Origin: Streptomyces werraensis
GTDB taxonomy: Bacteria; Actinomycetota; Actinomycetes; Streptomycetales; Streptomycetaceae
NCBI GenBank assembly: GCA_014656175.1
Contig: BNBX01000010.1
Location: forward strand, 186,001-250,000
Direction of reading: 5' to 3'
DNA: 64,000 nucleotides
Position numbers and translations under genes: made by a program. The notes beneath the pieces are model-generated. The model was not told the origin of the DNA and did not search any database. It was given only the letters and a program-made list of their open reading frames with translations. Below, piece by piece: positions 1 through 9,418 of the stretch (position 1 is its first letter; every line of letters begins with the position of its first letter).

Positions 1-1450
<1,450 letters not shown>

Positions 1451-1535
1451 GGCATCTGCCTTTCCCAGGGTGTCCGTTGTGTCCCAGGCCACAGCTCATC
1501 AGACCCGGGGGTGCGCTGACAAGGGTCGACGGGAA

Positions 1536-1551
1536 ATTGGTTTAGACCTGT
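1536..1551. promoter_or_regulatory. Possible DasR-type operator upstream of acs
   Basis: The stretch ATTGGTTTAGACCTGT lies 86 bp upstream of the acs start. It matches 12 of 16 positions of the DasR-responsive element as I remember it (AGTGGTCTAGACCACT). This is a pattern match only; one site with four mismatches could be chance. Confidence 0.3.
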
Positions 1552-1647
1552 CGGGGGCCGTGTCGTGCGGCTGCCCGACACCCCTTCCCACGGGGCGCCG
1601 GGCAACCTGGTTCAAGTGGTGTAACGCCTCTCACACCAGGGCGCGTG

Positions 1648-4083
1648 TCACACCGCCAGGTCCACCTCGCGTACCCGGTCGAAGACCCTTCCCTCCTCCT
1701 GTTCCGCGAGGAGGTACGCCTGGGCCTCGCCCACGTGGAAGTACACCCCGTGCAGTTCGAGGCTCCCTTCCTTCAGCGCGCGGGCGACCGCCTCGTGGGC
1801 GCGCAGATGCTCCAGCTGCTGGACCACGTTGGTCAGGCAGAGCTGCTCGACGTCGTCGGCGGGGGCCCGCCCGGCCAGCCGGGGGGCGGAAGCACCGGAG
1901 TCGCGCAGCCGCTCCAGGCTCGGCCCGCCGTGCCGCAGCCAGCGGCCGAGCGGTGTGACGGCGGGGGAGCCGGGGCCGGAGTCGAGCAGGGCCTGCATGG
2001 CGCCGCAGCCGGAGTGACCGCACACCGTGATCGACCGCACCGCCAGCACGTCGACGGCGTACTCGATCGCGGCGGCCACCGAGTCGTCGCCGCTCTCCGC
2101 GCCGGGCGGCGGCACGAGGTTGCCCACGTTGCGCACCACGAACAGGTCGCCGGGACCGCTGGAGGTGATCATCGAGGTGACCACGCGGGAGTCGGCGCAG
2201 GTCAGGAAGAGCTGCGACGGCCGCTGTCCCTCCCGCGCCAGCCGGGCCAGCTCGCCCCGCACCAGCGGCGCCGTACGACGCTGGAACGTGCTGAGTCCGC
2301 GCACCAGTTGACGGCCGCTCGCGGTGCGTCTGCGGGCCGGGGCGCTCGAGGTCCGGTCGGCCGGCGGATCCACCGCGACGGTCCCGGGCGTCTCGTCCGG
2401 CGGGGCTGCGTCCGGAGCGGGGGAGGGGCGGTCGCACTGGTGGTTGCGCCAGGCAGTCCAGGGGCGGCAGCGGCAGTCGCCGGCGGTGCCGGACTCCCCG
2501 CCGGGCTCGGGCCCGAAGGCGAGCGCGCCCGGCTCGGCGATCCGCACTCCGGCGCGCCGGCCGGTGATCTCCACCGTGCCGCCGCGCGTGGTGTGCGTGC
2601 TCTGCCAGTCCTGCAGCGTCTCGTACGCCGCGTGGTCCATGAAGGACCCGTCCAGGGCCACCACCACGTCCGCCCCTTGGGGCACCAGATGCAGGGCACG
2701 GCTGAGCCGTGGCACCGCGAGGAACGTCAACTGCCCCCGTACGTGCACGTGATGGACGCCGTTCTCCTCCTCGTGGGTGATCCTGGTCCGGGTGAGCCGG
2801 TGCAGGGCCACGCCCACGGCCATGGCGATGCCGAGCGCCACGCCCTCCAGCACCCCGAGGGAGATCACCCCGAGGGCGGTGACGGCGTAGACCAGGACCT
2901 CGCGGTGGCGCGTCACCGTGCGGATGTGGTGCAGGGACACCATCCGGATGCCGACCGCCATGACCAGGGCGGCCAGCGAGGCGAGCGGGATCAGCTCCAG
3001 CAGCGGGACCAGCAGCAGCGCGGCCGCCACCACCAGGACGCCGTGGAGCATCGTGGAGTTCCGGCTGACGGCGCCCGCGTGGACGTTCGCCGTGCTGCGG
3101 ACGGCGACCCCGGCCACCGGCAGACCGCCGAGGGTGCCGGAGACGACGTTGGCCGCGCCCTGGCCGAGCAGTTCCCGGTCCAGGTCGGAGCGGACGACAT
3201 GACCGGCGCCGGGCCGGGCGGACGCCAGCTTGTCGACGGCCACCGCGCCGAGCAGCGACTGCACGCTGCACACCAGCGTCGTGGCCAGCACGGCTGCGAC
3301 GAGACCGAGCACCGGGCCCTCGGGCAGCCCGGCCAGCGCGTGACTGCGCCACGACGGCAGGTCCACCAGGGGCAGCACCAGTCCGGCCGCCGCGGCGAGC
3401 GCGGTGGCGCCGGCTACGGCGACGAGGGCGGCCGGCACCCGCCGCAGCAGGTGTCCGGCGCGGCCGGGCAGCCGGGGCCAGAGGAGCAGGACGGCCAGGG
3501 TCAGCACGCTCATCGCGAGCGCGGCGGGGTCGAGGTCCGCCAACTGGGCAGGCAGGGCGCGGAGATTGTCGGGCACGGAGCTCTGCGGCTCACCCCCGAG
3601 GACGATGTGCGCCTGGGCGACGGCGATGGTGACGCCGATGCCCGCGAGCATGCCGTGCACGATCGCGGGGCTCACGGCGAGGGCGCCGCGCGCCACGCGC
3701 AGACAGCCGAGTCCGAGCTGGGCGAGTCCGGCGAGGACGGTGACGGCGCAGGTGGTGCGCCAGCCGTACTGGTGGATGACGTCGGCCGTGACGACGGTGA
3801 GTCCCGCCGCCGGGCCGCTCACCTGGAGCGGGGAGCCGCCGAGCCGTCCGGCGACGATCCCGCCCACGGCCGCGGCGACCAGACCGGCCTGCAGGGGCGC
3901 GCCGGTGGTGAGGGCGATGCCGAGGGACAGGGGGAGGGCGATGAGGAAGACCGCGACGGCGGCCGAGAGGTCGGCGCTCGCGACGCGGAAGCGGCGACGG
4001 CGGCCGGGTGGCGGGCTGTGCGGGGGATGGGCTCGCTCGGTGTGCGCCGATTCGGTGGCGCCGGCGGGAACGCAGGCTGACAT
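1648..4083 (-). CDS. SulP-family anion transporter fused to STAS and beta-carbonic anhydrase
   Basis: An 811-residue fusion. Residues about 30-430 form the multi-pass SulP transporter (hydrophobic start SADLSAAVAVFLIALPLSLG). Residues about 433-520 form a STAS domain. Residues about 590-800 form a beta-class carbonic anhydrase with the zinc and active-site motifs CADSR (near 629) and HSGCGA (near 688). Carbonic anhydrases fused to SulP proteins are known in actinobacteria. The likely role is coupling bicarbonate or sulfate movement across the membrane with CO2/HCO3- interconversion at the cytoplasmic face; the substrate cannot be read from sequence. Start ATG 4083 follows GGAGACGGGAGTCC; an in-frame extension to 4377 has no ribosome site and poor composition. 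Divergent from the lipoprotein at 4413. Confidence 0.9.
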   Translation of the reverse strand: MSACVPAGATESAHTERAHPPHSPPPGRRRRFRVASADLSAAVAVFLIALPLSLGIALTTGAPLQAGLVAAAVGGIVAGRLGGSPLQVSGPAAGLTVVTADVIHQYGWRTTCAVTVLAGLAQLGLGCLRVARGALAVSPAIVHGMLAGIGVTIAVAQAHIVLGGEPQSSVPDNLRALPAQLADLDPAALAMSVLTLAVLLLWPRLPGRAGHLLRRVPAALVAVAGATALAAAAGLVLPLVDLPSWRSHALAGLPEGPVLGLVAAVLATTLVCSVQSLLGAVAVDKLASARPGAGHVVRSDLDRELLGQGAANVVSGTLGGLPVAGVAVRSTANVHAGAVSRNSTMLHGVLVVAAALLLVPLLELIPLASLAALVMAVGIRMVSLHHIRTVTRHREVLVYAVTALGVISLGVLEGVALGIAMAVGVALHRLTRTRITHEEENGVHHVHVRGQLTFLAVPRLSRALHLVPQGADVVVALDGSFMDHAAYETLQDWQSTHTTRGGTVEITGRRAGVRIAEPGALAFGPEPGGESGTAGDCRCRPWTAWRNHQCDRPSPAPDAAPPDETPGTVAVDPPADRTSSAPARRRTASGRQLVRGLSTFQRRTAPLVRGELARLAREGQRPSQLFLTCADSRVVTSMITSSGPGDLFVVRNVGNLVPPPGAESGDDSVAAAIEYAVDVLAVRSITVCGHSGCGAMQALLDSGPGSPAVTPLGRWLRHGGPSLERLRDSGASAPRLAGRAPADDVEQLCLTNVVQQLEHLRAHEAVARALKEGSLELHGVYFHVGEAQAYLLAEQEEGRVFDRVREVDLAV

Positions 4084-4412
4084 GGACTCCCGTCTCCTTC
4101 GGGTCTGCGCGGTCGCGTGTCGGTGGGGCCCGCTCGGGCGGAGCGGTCGCGGCCGTGGGGCACGGCCCCAGAACGGCGGGATGAAGCAACTCTCAGTAAA
4201 CAGATCGTAATTGCGAGTAAAGGACCGGCATAGACTTTCCGGGCAAATGGCGGCAAGTGTCACCCCGAAGGGTGAAGTGGCCATTTCATCGGCTTGTCGT
4301 ATTAATTCACTTCCTCCTTCCGTGCGACGTTGACGGCGCGGTCGGCATCGGCCGGCCGGCACCACACAACGCCTCATCGAGCTCGGCCCGAGAGAAGGAA
4401 GAAGGTGGGCGA
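4084..4412. promoter_or_regulatory. Divergent intergenic region with palindrome
   Basis: 329 bp between the divergent SulP fusion and the lipoprotein gene, noticeably richer in A+T around 4190-4320 than the flanks. It holds a perfect palindrome TCACCC-cgaa-GGGTGA at 4260-4275, inside a longer imperfect symmetry that starts ATGGC near 4247 and ends GGCCAT near 4284. It probably carries both promoters and an operator, but no confident -35/-10 pair could be assigned. Confidence 0.45.
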
Positions 4413-5687
4413 ATGGCCGCCACCCACAGGATCGCCACGGGCAGCGTGATCACCGCGGTCTGCCTCGCCGCGCTCGCCGGCTGCGGAACCGGCGCCGACG
4501 GCGGAGGCGGGCAGGGCGGGCCGGAACAGGAGAGGGCGCAGCCGGCCCCCGCGCCCAAGAACGTCGTCCGGTTGATCGGCGACGGCTCCACCGCCTACAC
4601 CGGCGCCCAGCCGCACCTGCCGAAGCCGGAGCGGCTGAAGCCCGGCGAGAAGCCGCCGCAGTTCGTGGTGTTCTCCTGGGACGGTGCGGGCGAGGACAGT
4701 CAGAAGCTGTTCTCCCACTTCCGTAAGGTCGCCAAAGAGAATGACGCGACCATGACGTACTTCCTCAGCGGCGTGTACCTCCTGCCGGAGGACAAGCGTG
4801 ACCTGTACCGCCCGCCGCAGCACTCGCCGGGCCGCTCCGACATCGGCTTCAACGACCGGCAGGGCATCGCCGACACCGTGAAGCAGCTGCGGCTGGCCTG
4901 GCTCGAGGGCAACGAGATCGGAACCCACTTCAACGGCCACTTCTGCGGCGGCGACGGCGGGGTCGGCGAGTGGTCGGTGGAGGAGTGGAAGGAGGAGATC
5001 GCCCAGGCCAAGCAGTTCGTGAAGACCTGGAAGACCAACGCCGGCATGAAGAACGAGGCCCCGCTGCCCTTCGACTACGACAAGGAGCTCATCGGGGCCC
5101 GCACACCCTGCCTGGAAGGGCAGGAGAACTTCATGAAGGCCGCCAGGGAGCTGGGCTTCCGCTACGACACCAGCGGCGTCAACAACCAGGTCTGGCCGAA
5201 GAAGAAGTCCGGGCTGTGGGATCTGTCGATGCAGCTCGTGCCCTTCCCCGGGCACTCCTTCGAGCAGCTCACCATGGACTACAACTTCATGGTCAACCAG
5301 TCCGGCACCACCACCCAGGGCGACCCCTCCAAGCACGAGGCGTGGGGCGACCAGATGCGGGACGGCCTGCTCCAGGGCTTCGAGCGCGCCTACAACGGCA
5401 ACAGGGCGCCGCTGATCATCGGCAACCACTTCGAGTCCTGGAACGGCGGCACGTACATGCGGGCCGTCGAGGAGGTCATCGAGACGGTGTGCACCAAGTC
5501 CGACGTGCGGTGCGTCTCCTTCCGCCAGCTGGTGGACTGGCTGGACGCGCAGGACCCGGCGACCCTGGAGAAGCTGCGCTCGCTGGGCGTCGGCGAGGCC
5601 CCGAAGAAGGGCTGGAAGACCTTCCTGGCCTCCGGCCCCGCTCCGGCCCCCAAGGGCGCGCCGGGTTCCCCCGCGCCGAAGGAGTGA
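4413..5687 (+). CDS. Secreted lipoprotein, polysaccharide deacetylase-like
   Basis: A 424-residue exported lipoprotein: the N-terminus has a basic start, a hydrophobic stretch and lipobox LAGC with Cys24, followed by a Gly/Pro-rich linker. The body resembles the NodB/polysaccharide deacetylase fold: the segment FVVFSWDGAGED occupies the place of the TFDDG motif and GTHFNGHF (about residues 171-178) gives the His-x3-His metal pair. The first motif has only one clear Asp, so catalytic competence is uncertain. The start ATG 4413 follows AGGAAGAAGG; the longer in-frame ORF from 4257 lacks a signal sequence at its beginning. Its stop lies 3 bp from the stop of the convergent ATPase gene. Likely acts on cell-wall or capsule glycans outside the membrane, which is inference. 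Confidence 0.75.
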   Translation: MAATHRIATGSVITAVCLAALAGCGTGADGGGGQGGPEQERAQPAPAPKNVVRLIGDGSTAYTGAQPHLPKPERLKPGEKPPQFVVFSWDGAGEDSQKLFSHFRKVAKENDATMTYFLSGVYLLPEDKRDLYRPPQHSPGRSDIGFNDRQGIADTVKQLRLAWLEGNEIGTHFNGHFCGGDGGVGEWSVEEWKEEIAQAKQFVKTWKTNAGMKNEAPLPFDYDKELIGARTPCLEGQENFMKAARELGFRYDTSGVNNQVWPKKKSGLWDLSMQLVPFPGHSFEQLTMDYNFMVNQSGTTTQGDPSKHEAWGDQMRDGLLQGFERAYNGNRAPLIIGNHFESWNGGTYMRAVEEVIETVCTKSDVRCVSFRQLVDWLDAQDPATLEKLRSLGVGEAPKKGWKTFLASGPAPAPKGAPGSPAPKE

Positions 5688-5690
5688 GGC

Positions 5691-6671
5691 TCAGGCCCCT
5701 GCGGTGACGCTCTCGCCGAGCACGAAACCGGGGTCGATCTGCGCCGCCAGGTCGGCTCCGGTGCGCTCGTTCCCCCAGGACCGGGCGTTCTTGAGGTGGA
5801 AGTGCACCATCTGGCGCGTGTACCGCTCCCAGTCGCGCCGCTCGTACGTCGCGTCGGCCGCCTCGCGCAGCGCGCGCAGGGCGAGCCGGTTGGACTCCTC
5901 CAGCGCGGCGAACCGAGGCGGGCGGCCCTTCTCCATGGCCCGCACCCAGTCCGAGTGGCCCACGGTCACCAGCAGGTCGTCCCCCACCTCCGCGCGGAGG
6001 AAGTCGAGGTCGTCAGGGCCCTGCACCTTGTTGCCGACGACCCTCAGCGCCACGCCGAAGTCGCGTGCGTACTCCTTGTACTGGCGGTAGACGGAGACGC
6101 CCTTCCGGGTCGGCTCGGCGACCAGGAACGTCATGTCGAAGCGGGTGAACATGCCGGAGGCGAAGGAGTCCGAGCCGGCCGTCATGTCGACCACGACGTA
6201 CTCGTCGGGGCCGTCCACCAGGTGGTTCAGGCAGAGCTCGACGGCCCCGGTCTTGGAGTGGTAGCAGGCGACCCCCAGGTCGGCGTCCGTGAAGGGACCG
6301 GTGACCATCAGACGGACCGTGCCGCCGTCCAGAGCCACCGGGCGCGCGCAGGCGTCGTAGACCGGGTTGTCCTCCTGGACCCGCAGCAGCCGGGAGCCCT
6401 CGCCGGGCGGGGTCGTCTTGATCATCGTGTCGGCGGACGCGATGCGCGGGTTGGTGCCGCGCAGGTGGTCCTTGATCAGCAGGAGGTGGTCGCCCATCGC
6501 GGGGAGGGCGGCGGCCTCGGACTCGTCCAGGCCCAGGGCGGCCCCGAGGTGCTGGTTGATGTCGGCGTCCACGGCGACGACCGGGGCGCCCTCGGCCGCG
6601 AGGTGACGGATGAACAGGGAGGACAGGGTCGTCTTTCCGCTCCCGCCCTTCCCAACGAAAGCAATTTTCAT
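5691..6671 (-). CDS. CooC-like MinD/ParA-family ATPase
   Basis: A 326-residue cytoplasmic P-loop ATPase. The N-terminus MKIAFVGKGGSGKTTLSSL carries a deviant Walker A with the signature lysine of the MinD/ParA/CooC class, followed by VVAVDADINQHLG. The closest family known to me is CooC, the nickel-insertion ATPase of carbon monoxide dehydrogenase maturation, but no carbon monoxide dehydrogenase or nickel enzyme gene lies nearby, so its client is unknown. Two starts are possible: GTG 6677 or ATG 6671 two codons later; neither has a ribosome site, which suggests a leaderless message. The gene is divergent from the Fic-like gene with only about 100 bp between them and convergent with the deacetylase-like gene. 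Confidence 0.8.
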   Translation of the reverse strand: MKIAFVGKGGSGKTTLSSLFIRHLAAEGAPVVAVDADINQHLGAALGLDESEAAALPAMGDHLLLIKDHLRGTNPRIASADTMIKTTPPGEGSRLLRVQEDNPVYDACARPVALDGGTVRLMVTGPFTDADLGVACYHSKTGAVELCLNHLVDGPDEYVVVDMTAGSDSFASGMFTRFDMTFLVAEPTRKGVSVYRQYKEYARDFGVALRVVGNKVQGPDDLDFLRAEVGDDLLVTVGHSDWVRAMEKGRPPRFAALEESNRLALRALREAADATYERRDWERYTRQMVHFHLKNARSWGNERTGADLAAQIDPGFVLGESVTAGA

Positions 6672-6736
6672 GTTCACGAAGCGTAGTGGGTGAATAGCTT
6701 TAAGTCACAGTAGGGCGTGAAGAAGACCACTCCATC

Positions 6737-6765
6737 GTGGACCGGGGGTCAGGGGTGCGTAGGGT
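6737..6765 (+). promoter_or_regulatory. Predicted leaderless promoter of the Fic-like gene
   Basis: GTGGAC (6737-6742) and TAGGGT (6760-6765) are separated by 17 bp. A start site about seven bases after the -10 element coincides with the ATG at 6773, which also has no good ribosome site. Together these suggest a leaderless transcript. Confidence 0.5.
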
Positions 6766-6772
6766 CGTACTC

Positions 6773-7597
6773 ATGAGTACGACGGGCGCGACCGCCGATC
6801 CCCTCGCGGCCCTGGGCGACCTGCCCGGTGTGGCCGACTCCGTGGAGTCCGTACGCAAGGCCGTGGACCGGGTCTACGGGCACCGGGTCATGCGGCGGCG
6901 CAGCAACGAGATCACCTCCGAGGCGGCCCTGCGCGGCGCCCGGGGTTCGGCGGCGCTGTCCGGCGCGGACTGGGCCCTGGAGGAGGTGCGGCGGCGCAGC
7001 GACTTCAGCGGCGACGGCGAGGCGCGCACCATGGGCGCGGCGTTGCGGCTGACGGCCGAGGCGGGGCAGCTGCTGTCGATCTGGCGGCAGTCCCCGCTGC
7101 GGGTGCTGGCGCGGCTGCACCTGGTCGCCGCTGCCGACAAGGCCGAGCACGTGGGCCGGCCCCGCCGGGCGGGCGAGCCGGTCGACGAGCCGCTGATCGA
7201 CCTGCCCCTGCCGGGCGCCGAGGAGATGCACGGCCGCCTCGAGGGTCTGGCCGACATCGTCATCGCGGGCGGTTCCGCGCCTGCGCTGGTGACGGCCGCC
7301 GTGGTGCACGGCGAACTGCTCGCGCTGCGTCCCTTCACGTCCCACAACGGCCTGGTCGCGCGCACGGCCGAGCGGATCGTCCTGGTCGGCAGCGGCCTCG
7401 ACCCCAAGTCGGTGTGCCCCGCCGAGGTCGGCCACGCCGAGCTGGGCCAGGACGCCTACCAGGAGGCGCTGCGGGGCTACCTGTCCGGCACGGCGGAGGG
7501 CATGGCCGCCTGGATCGCCCACTGCGGGCGGGCTGTGGCGCTGGGCGCGCGCGAGTCCACGGCGGTGTGCGAGGCGCTGCAGCGCGGAGCCGCCTGA
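6773..7597 (+). CDS. Degenerate Fic-fold protein
   Basis: A 274-residue alanine-rich protein. The segment LLALRPFTSHNGLVAR (about residues 182-197) aligns by eye with the Fic motif HPFxxGNGRxxR, but the catalytic His is Arg186 and the acidic and glycine positions are altered, so AMP transfer by the usual mechanism is unlikely. The preceding region with NEITSEAAL and SGADWALEEV fits Fic-family N-terminal helices. It may act as a binding or regulatory module, which is inference. Divergent from the CooC-like ATPase and followed by a strong hairpin at 7648-7675. ATG 6773 is chosen because a promoter -10 lies seven bases upstream; an in-frame GTG at 6737 lies inside that promoter. Confidence 0.65.
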   Translation: MSTTGATADPLAALGDLPGVADSVESVRKAVDRVYGHRVMRRRSNEITSEAALRGARGSAALSGADWALEEVRRRSDFSGDGEARTMGAALRLTAEAGQLLSIWRQSPLRVLARLHLVAAADKAEHVGRPRRAGEPVDEPLIDLPLPGAEEMHGRLEGLADIVIAGGSAPALVTAAVVHGELLALRPFTSHNGLVARTAERIVLVGSGLDPKSVCPAEVGHAELGQDAYQEALRGYLSGTAEGMAAWIAHCGRAVALGARESTAVCEALQRGAA

Positions 7598-7647
7598 CCG
7601 GCCGGAGGGACACGCGGGCCGGGGTGGAGGGCCCCGCGCGCAAGAAT

Positions 7648-7675
7648 GCGGCGGTACGAATACTCGTACCGCCGC
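7648..7675 (+). terminator. Hairpin terminator after the Fic-like gene
   Basis: Perfect 11-bp stem GCGGCGGTACG/CGTACCGCCGC with a 6-base loop, 50 bp after the stop codon. No T-run follows, as is common in Streptomyces. Confidence 0.65.
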
Positions 7676-8007
7676 TGGCATGTCCACCCGCGTTACCAAG
7701 CGTCCTCGATATGTGCCCATCAGGCCGGGGACTTTGCCCGGCCTGGTGCGGCTGGCCCGTAATCGACGGGTCGACGTCGCGTGGGTGCGCGGTTTCCATG
7801 CGCGGTCCGTGGGGCCTAAAGCGTTGTGAAGGTCGTCCTCTCGGACGTCCTTGGTCTCGCGGGCCGTCAACTCCTTTGTACTCCGGCATCCCGGAGAGGG
7901 GAAGTCCTCGCCGCGTTCCTTTACTTTTTGGTTCAAACAAGCCGAAACGGACGCCGAAATGGCGAACGCGTCCCGGAGCGGGGACGCGCGGTGAATGAAA
8001 AGTACGT
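7676..8007. other. Intergenic stretch between convergent genes
   Basis: 332 bp between the Fic-like terminator and the end of the HAD gene. Apart from a hairpin at 7967-7988 serving the HAD gene, I see no coding frame with Streptomyces codon bias, no RNA gene and no repeat. Confidence 0.5.
7967..7988 (-). terminator. Hairpin terminator after the HAD gene
   Basis: Perfect stem CGCGTCCC/GGGACGCG with a 6-base loop, 20 bp beyond the stop of the minus-strand HAD gene. Confidence 0.55.
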
Positions 8008-8841
8008 TCAGGCAACGGTCGTGCGGCGTCGGCTGGCGTACCAGACAAGGCCCGCGGTGGCCGCCGCAGCGCCTATCGCGGCTGCCGCGACAAGGGCGGG
8101 ACGCGGCGGAACGGAGAACGCGGGGAAACGCTGCTTCAGCCGCACCGGACGGTGGAAATCGAGGATCGGCCACTCGCGCACCAGCGCTTCCCGGCGCAGC
8201 GCGCGGTCAGGGTTCACGGCGTGCGGATGCCCGACGGCCTCCAGCATCGGGATGTCGGTCACCGAGTCGCTGTAGGCGTAACAGCGGGCCAGGTCGTAGC
8301 CCTCGGACGCGGCCAGCTCCCGGACCGCCTCCGCCTTGGTCGGACCGTACGCGTAGTACTCGACCTCGCCGGTGAAGCAGCCGTCGTCGCCCACCACCAT
8401 GCGGGTGGCCACGACCCGGTCGGCGCCCAGCAGCTCGCCGATCGGCTCGACCACCTCGGCGCCCGAGGTGGACACGATCACCACGTCACGGCCCGCGGTG
8501 TGGTGCTCCTCGATGAGGGTGGCGGCCTCGTCGTAGATGATCGGGTCGATCAGGTCGTGCAGGGTCTCGGCGACGATCTCCTTGACCTGCTGGACGTTCC
8601 ACCCGCGGCACAGTGCGGACAGGTACTTCCGCATCCGCTCCATCTGGTCGTGGTCCGCACCGCCGGCGAGGAACACGAACTGGGAGTACGCGGTCCGCAG
8701 GACGGCCCTGCGGTTGATCAGTCCGCCTTGGTAGAAGGACTTGCTGAAGGTGAGTGTGCTCGACTTCGCAATGACCGTCTTGTCCAGGTCGAAGAAGGCG
8801 GCCGTGCGGGGCGACAAGTGGTTTTCCACGTCCCTGAGCAT
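8008..8841 (-). CDS. HAD-family (subclass IB) phosphatase with C-terminal membrane anchor
   Basis: A 277-residue SerB-like phosphohydrolase. Motif I AAFFDLDKTV gives the nucleophile Asp18 and Asp20, motif II is VIVSTSGAEV, and motifs III/IV are in GPTKAEAV and AYSDSVTDIPML. The alpha-helical cap (about 25-100) is typical of subclass IB. Residues about 245-268 form a hydrophobic segment followed by ASRRRTTVA, so the enzyme is probably tethered to the membrane facing the cytoplasm. The substrate is not evident. Start ATG 8841 has no ribosome site; a GTG four codons in is possible but the nearby purine run is too close to it. The gene diverges from the 6C RNA and Tad locus. Confidence 0.85.
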   Translation of the reverse strand: MLRDVENHLSPRTAAFFDLDKTVIAKSSTLTFSKSFYQGGLINRRAVLRTAYSQFVFLAGGADHDQMERMRKYLSALCRGWNVQQVKEIVAETLHDLIDPIIYDEAATLIEEHHTAGRDVVIVSTSGAEVVEPIGELLGADRVVATRMVVGDDGCFTGEVEYYAYGPTKAEAVRELAASEGYDLARCYAYSDSVTDIPMLEAVGHPHAVNPDRALRREALVREWPILDFHRPVRLKQRFPAFSVPPRPALVAAAAIGAAAATAGLVWYASRRRTTVA

Positions 8842-8940
8842 AGGCGCAGCCCATTCGGCGTAGTGTGTGGCGTGTGGGTTTGCCTGAGAGGGCCCTCGGG
8901 TACACCATGGAAGTCACGGATCGTTCGCGACCGTGCTAAC

Positions 8941-9012
8941 CCGGTCCGACTCCTCCCCCCCCGAGTCGGCCGTGGGGACGACCCCCGCTCTCCCCCCCGG
9001 CGGGGGTCGTCG
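8941..9012 (+). ncRNA. 6C small RNA
   Basis: Two consecutive perfect hairpins with cytosine-filled loops. Hairpin 1 is CCGACTC (8946-8952), a loop containing eight consecutive C, and GAGTCGG (8963-8969). Hairpin 2 is GACGACCCCCGC (8977-8988), a loop with seven consecutive C, and GCGGGGGTCGTC (9000-9011). This is the defining architecture of the actinobacterial 6C RNA family (two stem-loops each with six or more C). In mycobacteria the homologue (B11/6C) pairs through the C-rich loops with G-rich ribosome sites of target mRNAs. The second hairpin probably also ends transcription. The 5' end is not known; no clear promoter was identified upstream. It sits in the 577-bp gap between the HAD gene and the Tad operon. 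Confidence 0.85.
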
Positions 9013-9178
9013 CATGTCCGGACGCATTTTCCGCCGCTTTCTCCGCTTCTTCCTCCCGTGCGGGTCCGCATGAGGAATTGATTGTCATGTGCGTGATTGA
9101 CTACGGAGGGTAGCGGTGGTGCTGCTCTGCGGTTGTCGTACACACACCGAGCCGGACTCACCGGTATGGGTGGTCGCG

Positions 9179-9225
9179 ATATCCACAGTCATCGCCCCGT
9201 CCACAGTTTTCCACCAAGATCCACA
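9179..9225. promoter_or_regulatory. Cluster of DnaA-box-like sequences upstream of the Tad operon
   Basis: Four copies of a TCCAC core fall within 47 bp: ATATCCACA (9179-9187), CCGTCCACA (9197-9205), TTTTCCACC (9207-9215) and AGATCCACA (9217-9225). They match DnaA box consensus TT(G/A)TCCACA at 7 or 8 of 9 positions, and the last three are spaced exactly 10 bp apart. The rest of the 8842-9418 gap holds the 6C RNA and no gene. Confidence 0.4.
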
Positions 9226-9418
9226 CGATTTCCGGGACCGCTGCACTGTCATTCCCACGCGTCCCGTTCGCCGCGAGTGCACAACCCCTTTCGCTCGGCC
9301 GGGGACGCGCACGGCCGGATTCCTCCGGCCGGTCCGCGGGAGGCCGCAGCGCGGTCCTCCCACACCTGGAATCGGCGCAGCCCGAGGGCCGCGCGAGGTA
9401 GGGAGCACTGGGGACGAC

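Noticed and set aside
4257-4412. N-terminal extension of the deacetylase-like lipoprotein
   Set aside because: It would bury the signal peptide; a ribosome site precedes the ATG at 4413.
8930-9020. Riboswitch or attenuator for the Tad operon
   Set aside because: The two C-loop hairpins fit the stand-alone 6C RNA better, and 400 bp separate them from the first Tad gene.
9179-9225. Replication origin suggested by DnaA-box-like sites
   Set aside because: No dnaA, dnaN or gyrase genes are near, only four imperfect boxes exist and there is no A+T-rich unwinding region.
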